From UBA2334 sp964396895 (GTDB lineage Bacteria; Pseudomonadota; Gammaproteobacteria; Burkholderiales; Burkholderiaceae_C), in assembly GCA_964396895.1 (NCBI GenBank), contig CAYNGJ010000001.1, forward strand, positions 1 to 64,000: a DNA stretch of 64,000 bases, written 5' to 3'. The position numbers and the translations under genes are program-made. The stretch's first letter is position 1. Every line of letters begins with the position of its first letter. The notes under the pieces are model-generated. The model was given only the letters and a program-made list of their open reading frames with translations, did no database searches and was not told the origin of the DNA. This document shows positions 39,234 through 48,166 of this stretch, one piece after another.

Positions 39234-41984
39234 TCACCCGTGGCGGGCGGGGCTGGCGAGTTTTTTGAGCCGGTACACCCACTCCAGCGCCTCGCGCGGG
39301 CTCAGGGCATCGGGGTCCAGGCGGGCCACTTCGGCTTCCACGGCGCTGGGCTCGGGCGTGGCACTGGCCGGTGGGGGGGCAAACAGGTCCACCTGCTGCT
39401 GGTGGCTGGCGCTCTGGGCCTCCAGTGCGGCCAGCGCGTGCCGGGCGTGGTTGACCACCCCGCTGGGCACACCGGCCAGCCTGGCCACTTGCAAGCCGTA
39501 GCTGCGGCTGGCGGGTCCGGGTTCGATCTGGTGCAGAAACACGATGTCGGCCCCGCTTTCCGCCGCGCTGACGTGCACGTTGTGTGCCGAGTGGTGGGTG
39601 GCGGGGAACTCGGTCAGCTCAAAGTAGTGGGTGGCAAACAGCGTGCAGGCCTGCACCTTGTCGTGCAGGTGGCGGGCAATGCTGCTGGCCAGGGCCAGGC
39701 CGTCAAAGGTGCTGGTGCCCCGGCCAATTTCGTCCATCAGCACCAGGCTGTGGGGCGTGGCGCTGTGCAGAATTTGCGCGGCTTCGGTCATCTCCAGCAT
39801 GAAGGTGGACTGGGCGTTGGCCAGGTCGTCTGCTGCGCCAATGCGGGTGTAAATGGCATCCAGCGGCCCCAGGCGGCAGCTTTGCGCGGGCACATGGCTG
39901 CCCATGCTGGCCAGCAGCGCAATGACGGCCACCTGGCGCATGTAGGTGCTTTTGCCGCCCATGTTGGGGCCGGTGATGATTTGCATGCGGGCCTTGGGCC
40001 CCATGGCCGTGTCGTTGGGAATGAAGGCCCCCGCGCTGCTTTCGGCCAGGCGCGCTTCGACCACCGGGTGGCGCCCGGCGCGAATCTCGATGCCGGGCTG
40101 CGGCACAAACTCGGGCGCACACCAGTTGAGCGTGAGCGAGCGTTCAGCGAGCGCGCCCAGTGCGTCCAGCGCGGCCAGGGCACGCGCCAGTTGCCCCAGT
40201 GCGGGCACATGGGTCTGCAACTGGTCCAGCAGCTGTTCGTACAGCCACTTTTCACGCGCCAAGGCGCGCTCCTGGGCACTGAGGGCCTTGTCTTCAAAGG
40301 CCTTCAATTCGGGGGTGATGAAGCGTTCAGCGTTTTTCAGGGTCTGGCGGCGGCGGTAGTCGTCGGGCACCTTGTCGATTTGGCCTTGCGTCACCTCGAT
40401 GAAAAACCCATGCACCTTGTTGAATTGCACGCGCAGGTTGGCAATGCCCGTGCGTGCGCGTTCGCGGGTTTCCAGGTCCAGCAAAAAGCCGTCGCAGTTG
40501 GTCTGGATGGCGCGCAGCTCGTCCAGTTCGACATCCAAACCGCTGGCGATCACACCGCCGTCGCGCACCAGGGCGGCGGGCTCGGGCGCCACGGCGCGCA
40601 GCAGCAATTCGGCGCAGTCGGGCGGGGGCAGCAGGTGCTGACCCAGTTGTGCCAACAGGACGGGCCATCCGGCAGCGGCGTGGGGTGCAGTGGGTATTTT
40701 TGATGAAAAATTGGCATCCAGCGCTTGTTGTGCATGGCTTAGCAGCTGCGAAATTTGATGGCTGTGTTGCAACGTGTTGCCCAAGGCCACCAGCTCACGC
40801 GGGCGCACCTGGCGCAAGGCCACGCGTGCCGCAATGCGCTCGGCGTCGGCACAGGCGCGCAGCGCGTGGCGCAGCTCGTCCAGACCCTGGCCGTTGCGCC
40901 ACCCCCGCAGCCAGGCGATGGCGGCCAGCCGCTGGGTGGCGGCGGTGCGGTCCCGCTCGGGCTCCAGCAGCCAGTGCTTCAGGCAGCGGCTGCCCATGCT
41001 GGTTTGGGCCGTGTCGAGCAGGCTGAACAGCGTGGGTGCGGTGTCACCGCGCAGGGTGTGCGTCAGCTCCAGGTTGCGCCGGGTGCTGGCGGGCAGGTCA
41101 ATGAGGGTGTTGGGCCTGGCCACGCGCAGCTGGGTGGCGTGTGCCAGCGCACGGCCCTGGGTGTGCTCGGCAAAGTCCAGCAGGGCGCTGGCGGCGGCGT
41201 GGGCACGGGGCAGGTCCTCGGCGTCCCAGGCGTTGAGGCTGGCGGCCTGCAACTGGGCCAGCAGTTTCTGGCGGCCCAGCTTGGCGTCGAACTGCCAGGC
41301 GGGCCGCGGTGTCAGGCTCAGCCGGGTGCCCGAGCCGGCCAGCAGCCGGGGCAGGGCGTACAGGCGCTGTTCGAAGGACGGGCTCACGTCGGCCCCGTAC
41401 AGCAGCTCGGTGGGGGCCAGGCGGGCCACCCAGGCCTGCAGTTCATCGTCGCCACCCTGGCCCGTGCCGGGCAGGGCGCTGCACTCGGCCAGGTGCACGG
41501 TGCCCTGGGTCAGGCTCATCCAGGCCAGGCCCAGCGTCTGGCGCGGGCCGGGGTGCACCGCCAGCAGCACACTTTCGGTTTTGTCGTTCAGCAGCTCGGT
41601 GTCGGTGACGGTGCCAGGCGTGACCACCCGCACCACCTTGCGCTCCACCGGGCCTTTGCCGGTCACCTCGCCCACCTGTTCGCAAATGGCCACCGACTCG
41701 CCCAGCTTGAGCAGACGGCCCAGGTAGGTCTCCACCGAATGGAAGGGCACGCCCGCCATCACCACCGGTTGTCCGGCGGACTGGCCGCGCGTGGTCAGCG
41801 TGATGTCGAGCAGGCGGGCGGCCTTTTCGGCATCGGCCCAGAACATTTCATAAAAGTCGCCCATGCGGTAGAACACCAGCGTGGCCGGAAACGCCGCCTT
41901 GATGGCGAGGTACTGGGCCATCATCGGCGTGTGTTTGGAGGCCTCCTCTGGGGCTTCTTTGGCGGGGTCGTTTTCCTTTAACAT
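39234..41984 (-). CDS. mutS: DNA mismatch repair protein MutS
   Basis: 916 aa. The mismatch-recognition FYRMGDFYEMF (Phe-X-Glu) is near residue 40; the ATPase has Walker A GPNMGGKSTYMRQ, STFMLEMTE and Walker B LVLMDEIGRGTSTFDG. The longer frame opens with TTG at 41987, but ATG at 41984 follows immediately and is preferred. A dispersed repeat copy is translated within the connector/lever region (SQLLSHAQQALDANFSSKI). It is the last core gene before the mobile island. Confidence 0.97.
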   Translation of the reverse strand: MLKENDPAKEAPEEASKHTPMMAQYLAIKAAFPATLVFYRMGDFYEMFWADAEKAARLLDITLTTRGQSAGQPVVMAGVPFHSVETYLGRLLKLGESVAICEQVGEVTGKGPVERKVVRVVTPGTVTDTELLNDKTESVLLAVHPGPRQTLGLAWMSLTQGTVHLAECSALPGTGQGGDDELQAWVARLAPTELLYGADVSPSFEQRLYALPRLLAGSGTRLSLTPRPAWQFDAKLGRQKLLAQLQAASLNAWDAEDLPRAHAAASALLDFAEHTQGRALAHATQLRVARPNTLIDLPASTRRNLELTHTLRGDTAPTLFSLLDTAQTSMGSRCLKHWLLEPERDRTAATQRLAAIAWLRGWRNGQGLDELRHALRACADAERIAARVALRQVRPRELVALGNTLQHSHQISQLLSHAQQALDANFSSKIPTAPHAAAGWPVLLAQLGQHLLPPPDCAELLLRAVAPEPAALVRDGGVIASGLDVELDELRAIQTNCDGFLLDLETRERARTGIANLRVQFNKVHGFFIEVTQGQIDKVPDDYRRRQTLKNAERFITPELKAFEDKALSAQERALAREKWLYEQLLDQLQTHVPALGQLARALAALDALGALAERSLTLNWCAPEFVPQPGIEIRAGRHPVVEARLAESSAGAFIPNDTAMGPKARMQIITGPNMGGKSTYMRQVAVIALLASMGSHVPAQSCRLGPLDAIYTRIGAADDLANAQSTFMLEMTEAAQILHSATPHSLVLMDEIGRGTSTFDGLALASSIARHLHDKVQACTLFATHYFELTEFPATHHSAHNVHVSAAESGADIVFLHQIEPGPASRSYGLQVARLAGVPSGVVNHARHALAALEAQSASHQQQVDLFAPPPASATPEPSAVEAEVARLDPDALSPREALEWVYRLKKLASPARHG
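40705..40760 (+). repeat. Dispersed short repeat, copy C (inside mutS)
   Basis: GAAAAATTGGCATCCAGCGC, 20 bases, then GCTGCGAAATTTGA. It is translated on the minus strand as part of MutS without disrupting the frame. Confidence 0.65.
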
Positions 41985-42107
41985 CAATCACTTAGCGTCA
42001 TCCGCTGCCCTCAAGTTCCTGCAAATCTTTCAAAGTTCCCTCAACTTCCGCTCTCCTGATGGGTGCTCGTTGGGGACTGCCAAAGTCGAGTATCCTCTAG
42101 TTTTTCA

Positions 42108-42136
42108 TTCCAGTCCCCCGCGCATGGGGACTGGAA
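42108..42136. repeat. 11-bp inverted repeat at the left end of the island
   Basis: TTCCAGTCCCC (42108-42118) and GGGGACTGGAA (42126-42136) are perfectly complementary with a 7-base loop. It lies between mutS and the integrase in a 233-base gap that holds no gene. It could be an integrase arm/core site or a transcription stop; no T-run on the + side supports the latter only weakly. Confidence 0.55.
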
Positions 42137-42217
42137 GAAAAACCAAGCGCCACAAGGGTTTGAGGACGATTCGCAGTCCCCCTTTGCGGCAGATGCAAGG
42201 CTCCAAGGAGTGAAGCA

Positions 42218-43867
42218 ATGGCGACCAAAAAGGACGACGCGGAAGTCAAACGCAATCCGGCGTTCAAGAAAGACCTCGACCTCAAGATTATCAAAGGGTT
42301 TAGGCTCTCCGAAATGCCTATCGGCTACGACGAGAAAACGGGCAAGCTCTTGTTCGGCCCCAATCCGCCCGTGGACGAGGCGGGCAAGCCGACTGGCCCG
42401 ATGGTCCCCAGCTACATCATTTGGGACAGCCACCAGTCGGCGCCGCCGGGATTCGGCGTGAGGGTCGCGGCCAAGAAGACCTACATCCTTCGCCGCAAAG
42501 TGCTGGGCCGCTCCATCATGCCCACCGTCGGCAACGTGGCCGACTTCGACACCATCGACGCGGTCCGCAGGAAGGCCGCCGCGATGGCCTTGAAGATGCT
42601 CGAGACGGGCAAGAATCCCAATGTGGAGGCTCGCAGGGTCGCCGCCAGCGAGTTCACCTTAGGCATGGCGTTGGAGCGCTACCGCACCCACTTGACCACC
42701 CGCACGCAAAAGCCCGCCAAGCCCGAAACCTTGAAGGTCCACGACCGCGTGGTCCGCCGCTTCACCGAATGGAAGTGGATCGACCGAAAGCTCAGCGACT
42801 TCTCGACCGAAGAGATAACCAACAAGTTCAACGAGAACAAGGCGCTGGCCACCGCCAACGAACAACGTTTCCGTTGGGTGATCGCGGCCATCAACTGGAA
42901 CATCGACCGGGAGAAGTTCGACGCTCACGCCGCCAATCGCCAGCCGCTATTGGATAAGAATCTCTTTGAGATTCTGGTTCACGACAAGATGTTCCGCGAC
43001 CAAACCCAACTCGACAAAGAGCGGGAGGAAAAGAGCAAGCGCAACCCCCTTGGACCTACCACAACACTCGGCCCCTTCCTCGAAGCCTGTTGGTCCAAGA
43101 AGAACACCAACGACAACGAAACCGGCATCCATTACGCGATCTTGATGCTGCTGTGGGGTTGCCGCAAATCCGAGCATGCGCAGTGCGTGTGGGGCGAACT
43201 GCTGCCGGAAAGCGCGAACGACAAGCCGGGACAAGAGCATCCAACGCCTACCCGTCGAAATACCAGCCATGTTTGGCTGGATGCCGATCCCCAATACGGC
43301 CCCTATGTCTTCTTCCACAACACCAAGAATGGGCGCAATCACCGCATGCCCATCGCCCCCATGGCGTTGGAGCTTTTGAAGCACAGGCAAGTTTCCGCCG
43401 CCGAGGAAGCTGTTCGTAGGGGTTTTGGCGCGAAGTCCCGCCAGTTCGTTTTTCCAGCGAAAAACAAGCTGTCCAAGAGCGGGCACTATTCGGACGTGAA
43501 GGATTTGCTCGACCGCATTCGAGATGAAGTGGGACTGGTCAAACTCAACCGCCACGATTTGCGGCGATCCTTTGGGGCCGTGATGACCTCGCTTGATGTT
43601 CCCGACACCATCAAGCGCAGCTTCTTCAACCACACGGCCCCGAATGTGACGGCGACCTATACCAAGGCCGAATGGGAGTTGTTGAGGACTTGGATGACGC
43701 GCATCGAGCAAGCGATCCTCGCCACCGCACCCAACGTCTACAACTCGCTCAAGCCCGTCGACTGGCCTCCGCTGCCTGCTCCTGATCCGCATGTCTGCGT
43801 GCCCGCCAAGGCAAGGACGGGGCGCCCACGAAAGGAGCCAATTGCGGGAGAAGTTAAAGAGTCTTAA
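42218..43867 (+). CDS. Tyrosine recombinase / integrase
   Basis: 549 aa, longer than usual. An N-terminal arm-binding region (IIWDSHQSAPPGFGVRVAAKKTYILRR) resembles the DUF4102-type integrase start. The catalytic core shows Arg in LLWGCRKSEH, Lys in the NTKNGRNHRMPI region, LNRHDLRRSFG, the FFNHTAP block, and the Tyr in TATYTKAEW. It should integrate and excise the island. It reads inward from the mutS-proximal end, the usual position for an island integrase. A C-terminal basic tail is present (RTGRPRKEP). Confidence 0.92.
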   Translation: MATKKDDAEVKRNPAFKKDLDLKIIKGFRLSEMPIGYDEKTGKLLFGPNPPVDEAGKPTGPMVPSYIIWDSHQSAPPGFGVRVAAKKTYILRRKVLGRSIMPTVGNVADFDTIDAVRRKAAAMALKMLETGKNPNVEARRVAASEFTLGMALERYRTHLTTRTQKPAKPETLKVHDRVVRRFTEWKWIDRKLSDFSTEEITNKFNENKALATANEQRFRWVIAAINWNIDREKFDAHAANRQPLLDKNLFEILVHDKMFRDQTQLDKEREEKSKRNPLGPTTTLGPFLEACWSKKNTNDNETGIHYAILMLLWGCRKSEHAQCVWGELLPESANDKPGQEHPTPTRRNTSHVWLDADPQYGPYVFFHNTKNGRNHRMPIAPMALELLKHRQVSAAEEAVRRGFGAKSRQFVFPAKNKLSKSGHYSDVKDLLDRIRDEVGLVKLNRHDLRRSFGAVMTSLDVPDTIKRSFFNHTAPNVTATYTKAEWELLRTWMTRIEQAILATAPNVYNSLKPVDWPPLPAPDPHVCVPAKARTGRPRKEPIAGEVKES

Positions 43868-43943
43868 GGGGCAGCGACGTGAAATCGCCCGCCAATCCGA
43901 CCGCTGGTTATGCTCACCCTAGACGAGTCATTCGAAAGTCCCA

Positions 43944-44276
43944 ATGAAACACGCTATAGAAATTGGAATCATGATTGCGCACATCGCAGTCATCATCGCC
44001 GAATGGCCAAAGGTGTTGAGAGGGCTCAGGATGATCATTTCCACGCCGACCAACGCCGCCAATGCAACCCTGAGTCGCATGGGGCGTCTGGGGCGCTGGG
44101 CTTTGTTTGTCGATGTCGCGCTACTCATCTTGTCGAGCGTTGGGCTTTGGCTTGCTGGAACGGCATCGGCGGGAGGGACGCTCTTTGATATTTGGGCTTT
44201 GGTGTGCGGCGCGTTGATCATTGGTGTTTCCTGCTTCATGATTCCCGAGGACTACGAAAGATGGATTCGAAGTTGA
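43944..44276 (+). CDS. Small membrane protein, unknown
   Basis: 110 aa with three hydrophobic segments (AIEIGIMIAHIAVIIAEW; ALFVDVALLILSSVGLWLAG; FDIWALVCGALIIGVSCFM). No known domain was recognised. It follows the integrase in the same direction with a 76-base gap. Island-specific and of unknown role. Confidence 0.55.
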   Translation: MKHAIEIGIMIAHIAVIIAEWPKVLRGLRMIISTPTNAANATLSRMGRLGRWALFVDVALLILSSVGLWLAGTASAGGTLFDIWALVCGALIIGVSCFMIPEDYERWIRS

Positions 44277-44453
44277 TGCGTTTTTTTTTCGCAAATTGGC
44301 TAAATGAAGTCAAGTCGGTCCATGTTTGCAAGCAAGAACTGACACGCAAAGAAGGGTGTCAGATCGTTTCATGTCTAGCGGTGCTGCGGAACGGTTAGGG
44401 CCGCTGGCTATGATGTTGGCTTCACCACAAAAACAATTCGACCCGGAGACAAC

Positions 44454-45101
44454 ATGGCAACTGTCGGACCGACCCTCGCGCAGCTCGAAGCTTGGGAACG
44501 AATCAAAGCTTTGCCGGAGGATTACCCCCTCAAAACAGCCGAGGCCGCAGTCTTCATCACGTTTTCGGTGGCAACCTTGGAGCGCCTGCGCACAAAGGGC
44601 ACCGGCCCCGACTACTTCCAAGGCGGCATCCGTCGCGATGGCTCGCAGCCCGCGCCCGAGGGAACCAATCAACACGTCCGCTACTTCAAGCCTGACATCC
44701 TGGCTTGGCGGCAGCGCGGCATGGTTTCATCGACCATGCAAGCCGCCAAGCTCAAGGGCCACGTCTTCGCGACGATCTTCGACCTGGCCGAAACCCATGC
44801 GTTTTACATCGACCCCGCCGATGGCGGCGTCGCGGGGATGGTCGAGCACACGCCCATTGAAACGGTCATCGCGCGTCTGGGTGAATGGGAAATCGTTTGG
44901 ATGCCAGCGACGGAGGCGGCAAGCCAGCGCTGGTCGAATCTGGCAGCCCACCAAGAATTAGCGGTCAAGATTAAATCGGTTCTGAGCAATCTGCAGCAAG
45001 GCATCGCCAGCGGGCTTGAAGCCACTGAAATTAGCGAGGGGATGCCACGAAATAATCCTGCTAAGCCCAAGGCAGGCTTGAAGACAAGGGATGTGATTTG
45101 A
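44454..45101 (+). CDS. Excisionase/MerR-like HTH protein
   Basis: 215 aa. Residues about 24-88 (PLKTAEAAVFITFSVATLERLRTKG ... VRYFKPDILAWRQRG) fit the winged helix of excisionase/AlpA-like or MerR-type DNA-binding proteins: a tyrosine-style helix, a recognition helix and a wing with Arg. The rest (about 95-190) is an unrecognised domain. The C-terminal tail KPKAGLKTRDVI recurs in the next gene. It may be the recombination directionality factor for the integrase or a regulator. Confidence 0.65.
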   Translation: MATVGPTLAQLEAWERIKALPEDYPLKTAEAAVFITFSVATLERLRTKGTGPDYFQGGIRRDGSQPAPEGTNQHVRYFKPDILAWRQRGMVSSTMQAAKLKGHVFATIFDLAETHAFYIDPADGGVAGMVEHTPIETVIARLGEWEIVWMPATEAASQRWSNLAAHQELAVKIKSVLSNLQQGIASGLEATEISEGMPRNNPAKPKAGLKTRDVI

Positions 45102-45102
45102 T

Positions 45103-45534
45103 ATGAGCCGCCGATTGGAACTCAAAGCGTCGTCGTCAATTGCCGAGGCCGCCTTTCTCCTTGCGCACTCCGCAATCATTCTTTTCAAAGCAGGTGGTCA
45201 AACTCACAGGCGATACCTGTATAAGGGCAAAGCTTCCGAAGAGCCAACGTTCGAGAAACTCCTTGAACACGCAAAACAAGCTCCGTGGGTATTCATTCAA
45301 GACGTTAGCGATGAGAAAGCAAGAATTGATGTCCACGAGCAGATGCTTCTTGATTTTTGCCGACAGTTTTTGTCCTGGCCAGATCGTCCACTTGAGATCT
45401 TTTTTTACACCGCATTGCTCAAAGATGTTCAAGCCTTTGCAAAGGAGATTCGGGCTGACAGGGCGGTGGCGAGAGCAGCCAAAAAACCTGCCAAACCAAA
45501 GGCTGATTTGAAAACGCGAAGAGACATCATCTAA
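45103..45534 (+). CDS. Hypothetical protein sharing a C-terminal tail with its neighbour
   Basis: 143 aa, starting one base after the previous stop, so co-transcribed. No family recognised. It mixes a hydrophobic N-terminal helix (EAAFLLAHSAIILFK) with charged segments, and ends KPKADLKTRRDII, nearly identical to the tail of the preceding HTH protein (KPKAGLKTRDVI). The shared tail could be a common interaction or localisation peptide. Confidence 0.55.
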   Translation: MSRRLELKASSSIAEAAFLLAHSAIILFKAGGQTHRRYLYKGKASEEPTFEKLLEHAKQAPWVFIQDVSDEKARIDVHEQMLLDFCRQFLSWPDRPLEIFFYTALLKDVQAFAKEIRADRAVARAAKKPAKPKADLKTRRDII

Positions 45535-45583
45535 CCGCATCCAGATAGCGGAACGCAGGACGTAACCGTTTGGATGCCGGTAT

Positions 45584-45733
45584 TCAAACTTGCAATTTCC
45601 TCAACGCATCCTTGTAGTGGTCGTAAATTTCCTTGGCCTTCGCATCCACCTCGAGGCTGGGCTCCATGAAATCCGAACGCCCACCCCTACGGTTGGCCTG
45701 CGTGCCGTAAATATTCTGGGCATTGCTCGACAC
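45584..45733 (-). CDS. Small hypothetical downstream of XRE regulator
   Basis: 49 aa if GTG 45733 is used (SSNAQNIYGTQANRRGGRSD...). It lies 43 bases after the XRE gene on the same strand and ends in a charged helix (AKAKEIYDHYKDALRKL). There is no convincing ribosome site and no family match, so it may not be expressed. Confidence 0.3.
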   Translation of the reverse strand: MSSNAQNIYGTQANRRGGRSDFMEPSLEVDAKAKEIYDHYKDALRKLQV

Positions 45734-45776
45734 CGATTGGCCGACTGAACGTTGCCGCCATGTGTGCTTCGGGAGC

Positions 45777-46145
45777 CTAGGGCTTGCGCTTGTCCGTTGG
45801 CCTCTGGCGCAGATGCGTGGACAGTTGCTCAACGATGCCCGCGACGAGCTGACGATCCGCAGGGGAGAGCCCAGCGATTTGATGGGCGATTGCAGCGGCT
45901 TGGTCCGCGTCGCGGTCGCTGGCTTCGAGCAAAAGTTCATCCACTCGGCATCCGTAGAGGTCGGCGAACTCGAAGAGTCGTCCGAGCGTGGGCGCGGCGA
46001 CTCCGCGCTCCATCCTTGAAACGGCTTCGTTGCCGATGTCGAGCCTCGCGGCGGCCTCTTCCTGAGTGAATCCGGCCTCTTGCCGCCTGCGCGCGATGCA
46101 CGAGCCGACAGCCGAGGCGATCTGTCGCTGTCGTGCTGAATCCAT
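45777..46145 (-). CDS. XRE-family transcriptional regulator
   Basis: 122 aa from ATG 46145. The HTH is clear: CIARRRQEAGFTQEEAAARL with recognition helix IGNEAVSRMERG and APTLGRLFEFADLYG. The C-terminal part is helical (DADQAAAIAHQIAGLSPADRQLVAGIVEQL) and may dimerise. It is divergent from the DUF4755-like gene, and the intergenic region holds repeated CAACTTGGAT sites that could be its operators. Confidence 0.88.
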   Translation of the reverse strand: MDSARQRQIASAVGSCIARRRQEAGFTQEEAAARLDIGNEAVSRMERGVAAPTLGRLFEFADLYGCRVDELLLEASDRDADQAAAIAHQIAGLSPADRQLVAGIVEQLSTHLRQRPTDKRKP

Positions 46146-46158
46146 GTGTAACTCCAAT

Positions 46159-46277
46159 CAACTTGGATGGTCGTGTCTCAACTCCTTTGTTTGAAGGACT
46201 CAAAAGGTTGTGTGTCAACCTGCTGGGTAGAATCCGCGTTGCATTCAGGCGCGACAAGCAAATAAACCAACTTGGAT
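46159..46277. promoter_or_regulatory. Candidate operator repeats between XRE gene and divergent gene
   Basis: CAACTTGGAT occurs at 46159-46168 and 46268-46277; the second is within the palindrome CCAACTTGG. Between them GGTTG and CAACC (46206-46220) form an inverted repeat. Placement next to each divergent start suggests autoregulation by the XRE protein. Confidence 0.45.
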
Positions 46278-46289
46278 AAGGAGCAAGCG

Positions 46290-46835
46290 ATGGGTTTCAT
46301 GTGGACGGGGGCGATTGTCGGGGGCCTTGTCGTGGGGCTGTTTGTGATGGAAATGACCCGGATGGGGTTCGTCGCTGTCTTGGCGGGACTAGCCCCCACA
46401 GGATTGCTGGTTTGGTCTCTGATCAAGCGGGCAGGCGGTCGCGAAGCGGCACACAAAGCCATGCTGCAAGCGGCGGGCGTTGCTCAAGGGGCGGGGTTCG
46501 ATCATTCTGAAGAGGGCACGGGCATTGCCATCAACAAGCAGGGCAAGACCCTTTCGCTGTTGATGGGTGGCTTTTGCAAGACCTATCCGTATGCTGATAT
46601 TCGCGAGTGGCAGTCGATCAAGGAAACGGCCGGTGCGGCTGTGGGCGTTGGTGTATCCGGCGGTCTTGCCGCGATGGGGGCCAGCGAGCGCATGAAGCGT
46701 GATGCGGCGGCGAATACCGGGTTCTTCGTGACCGTTCGGGATGTGGACAACCCGAAGTGGCGTATCGAGATGAGAGACGAGGCGACGCAAGCCCGCTGGA
46801 TGGAAATCTTGCGTCAAGAGATCAACGAACGTTGA
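46290..46835 (+). CDS. DUF4755-like membrane-anchored protein
   Basis: About 181 aa from ATG 46290, which has AAGGAG six bases upstream. Two N-terminal membrane helices are followed by a cytoplasmic domain with INKQGKTLSLLMGGF, YPYADIREWQSI and TGFFVTVRDVDNPKWRIEM, a PH-like beta pattern seen in DUF4755 proteins of mobile elements. Function is unknown. Confidence 0.6.
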   Translation: MGFMWTGAIVGGLVVGLFVMEMTRMGFVAVLAGLAPTGLLVWSLIKRAGGREAAHKAMLQAAGVAQGAGFDHSEEGTGIAINKQGKTLSLLMGGFCKTYPYADIREWQSIKETAGAAVGVGVSGGLAAMGASERMKRDAAANTGFFVTVRDVDNPKWRIEMRDEATQARWMEILRQEINER

Positions 46836-46836
46836 G

Positions 46837-47655
46837 GTGTTGAGCTTGGACGCCGCCCAATCAAGGCCCTTTGAGGGCCTCTACGGTTTCATTCGGCATC
46901 ACCTGACAGCAGTGAACGCGGTGGTGCTGTTCGCTTCGACCATCGTCGCGGCCATCGACTTCCTGATAACACCGAAGTTCGTTGGCATCGCAACCGGCGT
47001 CTATTCGCTCACGGCCATGCTGGTGGTGGCAATGCTCGCCGCCGCCGCGTTCCCGGTAGCCATGGGGAAAGTTCTGTCGAAGCTGGGCATCGGCATGGAA
47101 CAGGGCAGCATGCCGCTTTGGAAGCGGCCCGCATGGCGGCTCTGCCTGTTGGGTTTGGTCGGCGTGTCGCTTGCTGGATTCGCATCCGTGGCCCACACAA
47201 CACAAGGTGGAATCATTGCCAGCAGCGTCCCTGCCGCGCGGAGTCTGCAAGAAAGCATGCTCGGCCTCAGTCGGGACGTGGCTGATATCAGACTCGGGGT
47301 CGATGCAGCCAATACCAAGCTCGATGCATTGGTGGCGGGCTCGATTGATCCTCAAAAAGACTTGGCGGCACGTGGCTATGCATATGATGCCAATGGGCTT
47401 ATGAAGGCCATCAAGCAGGGCGACCGGAACGTAGTGGCACTATTCGTGAAGGCAGGGTATCGGGTGGACAAGCAAGGGCCGCTGTCCGTGCTGCTCAACG
47501 GCTCTCACCCTTGGGATGAGGAGTTGGCCGGGTTGCTGTCGCCCGCCATGTTCGAGCACCCGGAAGCCTGCAAGGCCCGGAGCCTGCTCCAGTATGAGTT
47601 GAAGCCGCCAGCGGCAGCCCGCGAGGCAGCGTTCAAACGCCTGTGCGAGTCCTGA
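46837..47655 (+). CDS. Membrane protein with C-terminal ankyrin-like repeat
   Basis: 272 aa starting with GTG one base after the previous stop. Four hydrophobic helices lie in residues about 25-125. A soluble tail contains DANGLMKAIKQGDRNVVALFVKAGYRVD, a single ankyrin-like repeat similar in form to those at the end of the relaxase in this island. No enzymatic motif. Probably co-transcribed with the DUF4755-like gene. Confidence 0.6.
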   Translation: MLSLDAAQSRPFEGLYGFIRHHLTAVNAVVLFASTIVAAIDFLITPKFVGIATGVYSLTAMLVVAMLAAAAFPVAMGKVLSKLGIGMEQGSMPLWKRPAWRLCLLGLVGVSLAGFASVAHTTQGGIIASSVPAARSLQESMLGLSRDVADIRLGVDAANTKLDALVAGSIDPQKDLAARGYAYDANGLMKAIKQGDRNVVALFVKAGYRVDKQGPLSVLLNGSHPWDEELAGLLSPAMFEHPEACKARSLLQYELKPPAAAREAAFKRLCES

Positions 47656-47691
47656 AATCGACGCTCGTCGGGTTCACCATCGAACCCAAGT

Positions 47692-47919
47692 TTATGGCTT
47701 TGGGCTTGTCAGTGCGGGCTGTGCTTTGGTTGTTCCTTGGTTGAAGTGACAAATCACGTTTTCGTCAAACATCAATTTATAGGCGATGTAGGAACTTGTG
47801 ACGGCGCAAACCATCATTGCTCCGATGAAGATAACCTCCTTCATTGGTTGAAGTCGATGTCCTTTGTTTGTCGGGTTGTGAATTCCAGTCTCTGATAGTT
47901 GTTGATCAGTCGAATTCAT
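47692..47919 (-). CDS. Single-span small membrane protein
   Basis: 75 aa from ATG 47919, preceded by AAAGGAG at correct spacing. A polar N-terminal third precedes one membrane helix (EVIFIGAMMVCAVTSSYIAY) and a short tail. Its leader resembles that of the next small membrane gene on this strand (48332). Unknown function. Confidence 0.55.
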   Translation of the reverse strand: MNSTDQQLSETGIHNPTNKGHRLQPMKEVIFIGAMMVCAVTSSYIAYKLMFDENVICHFNQGTTKAQPALTSPKP

Positions 47920-47998
47920 ATTCACTCCTTTGTTTTGATTTTTGATTCGTGGTGACTGGGCGTAATAATTCGGCTACACCACTATCTATCGCATTTAC

Positions 47999-48166
47999 AT
48001 GAATACTGCTGCCTTGGTCTTTGTCGCGTGCGCCATTCCTGTTGCACTGGTTGCCCATTTTTGGGAAGTTCAGCCCAATAAGTCTTCTTGGCCCAAGGTG
48101 GCATTGTGGGGAACGTTTCTTGTGCTTGTTACTGCGTTTTTTCTATCGCTGGCAGGAGTGATTTAG
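47999..48166 (+). CDS. Very small two-helix membrane protein
   Basis: 55 aa: MNTAALVFVACAIPVALVAH, a short polar loop, then VALWGTFLVLVTAFFLSLAG. Two clean membrane helices over an otherwise non-coding gap make it plausible, but no clear ribosome site precedes the ATG. It overlaps the 3' end of the opposite-strand gene by 38 bases. Confidence 0.4.
   Translation: MNTAALVFVACAIPVALVAHFWEVQPNKSSWPKVALWGTFLVLVTAFFLSLAGVI

Noticed and set aside
42108..42136. Intrinsic terminator for the hairpin left of the integrase
   Set aside because: No clear T-run follows on the plus strand, so it is recorded as an inverted repeat instead.
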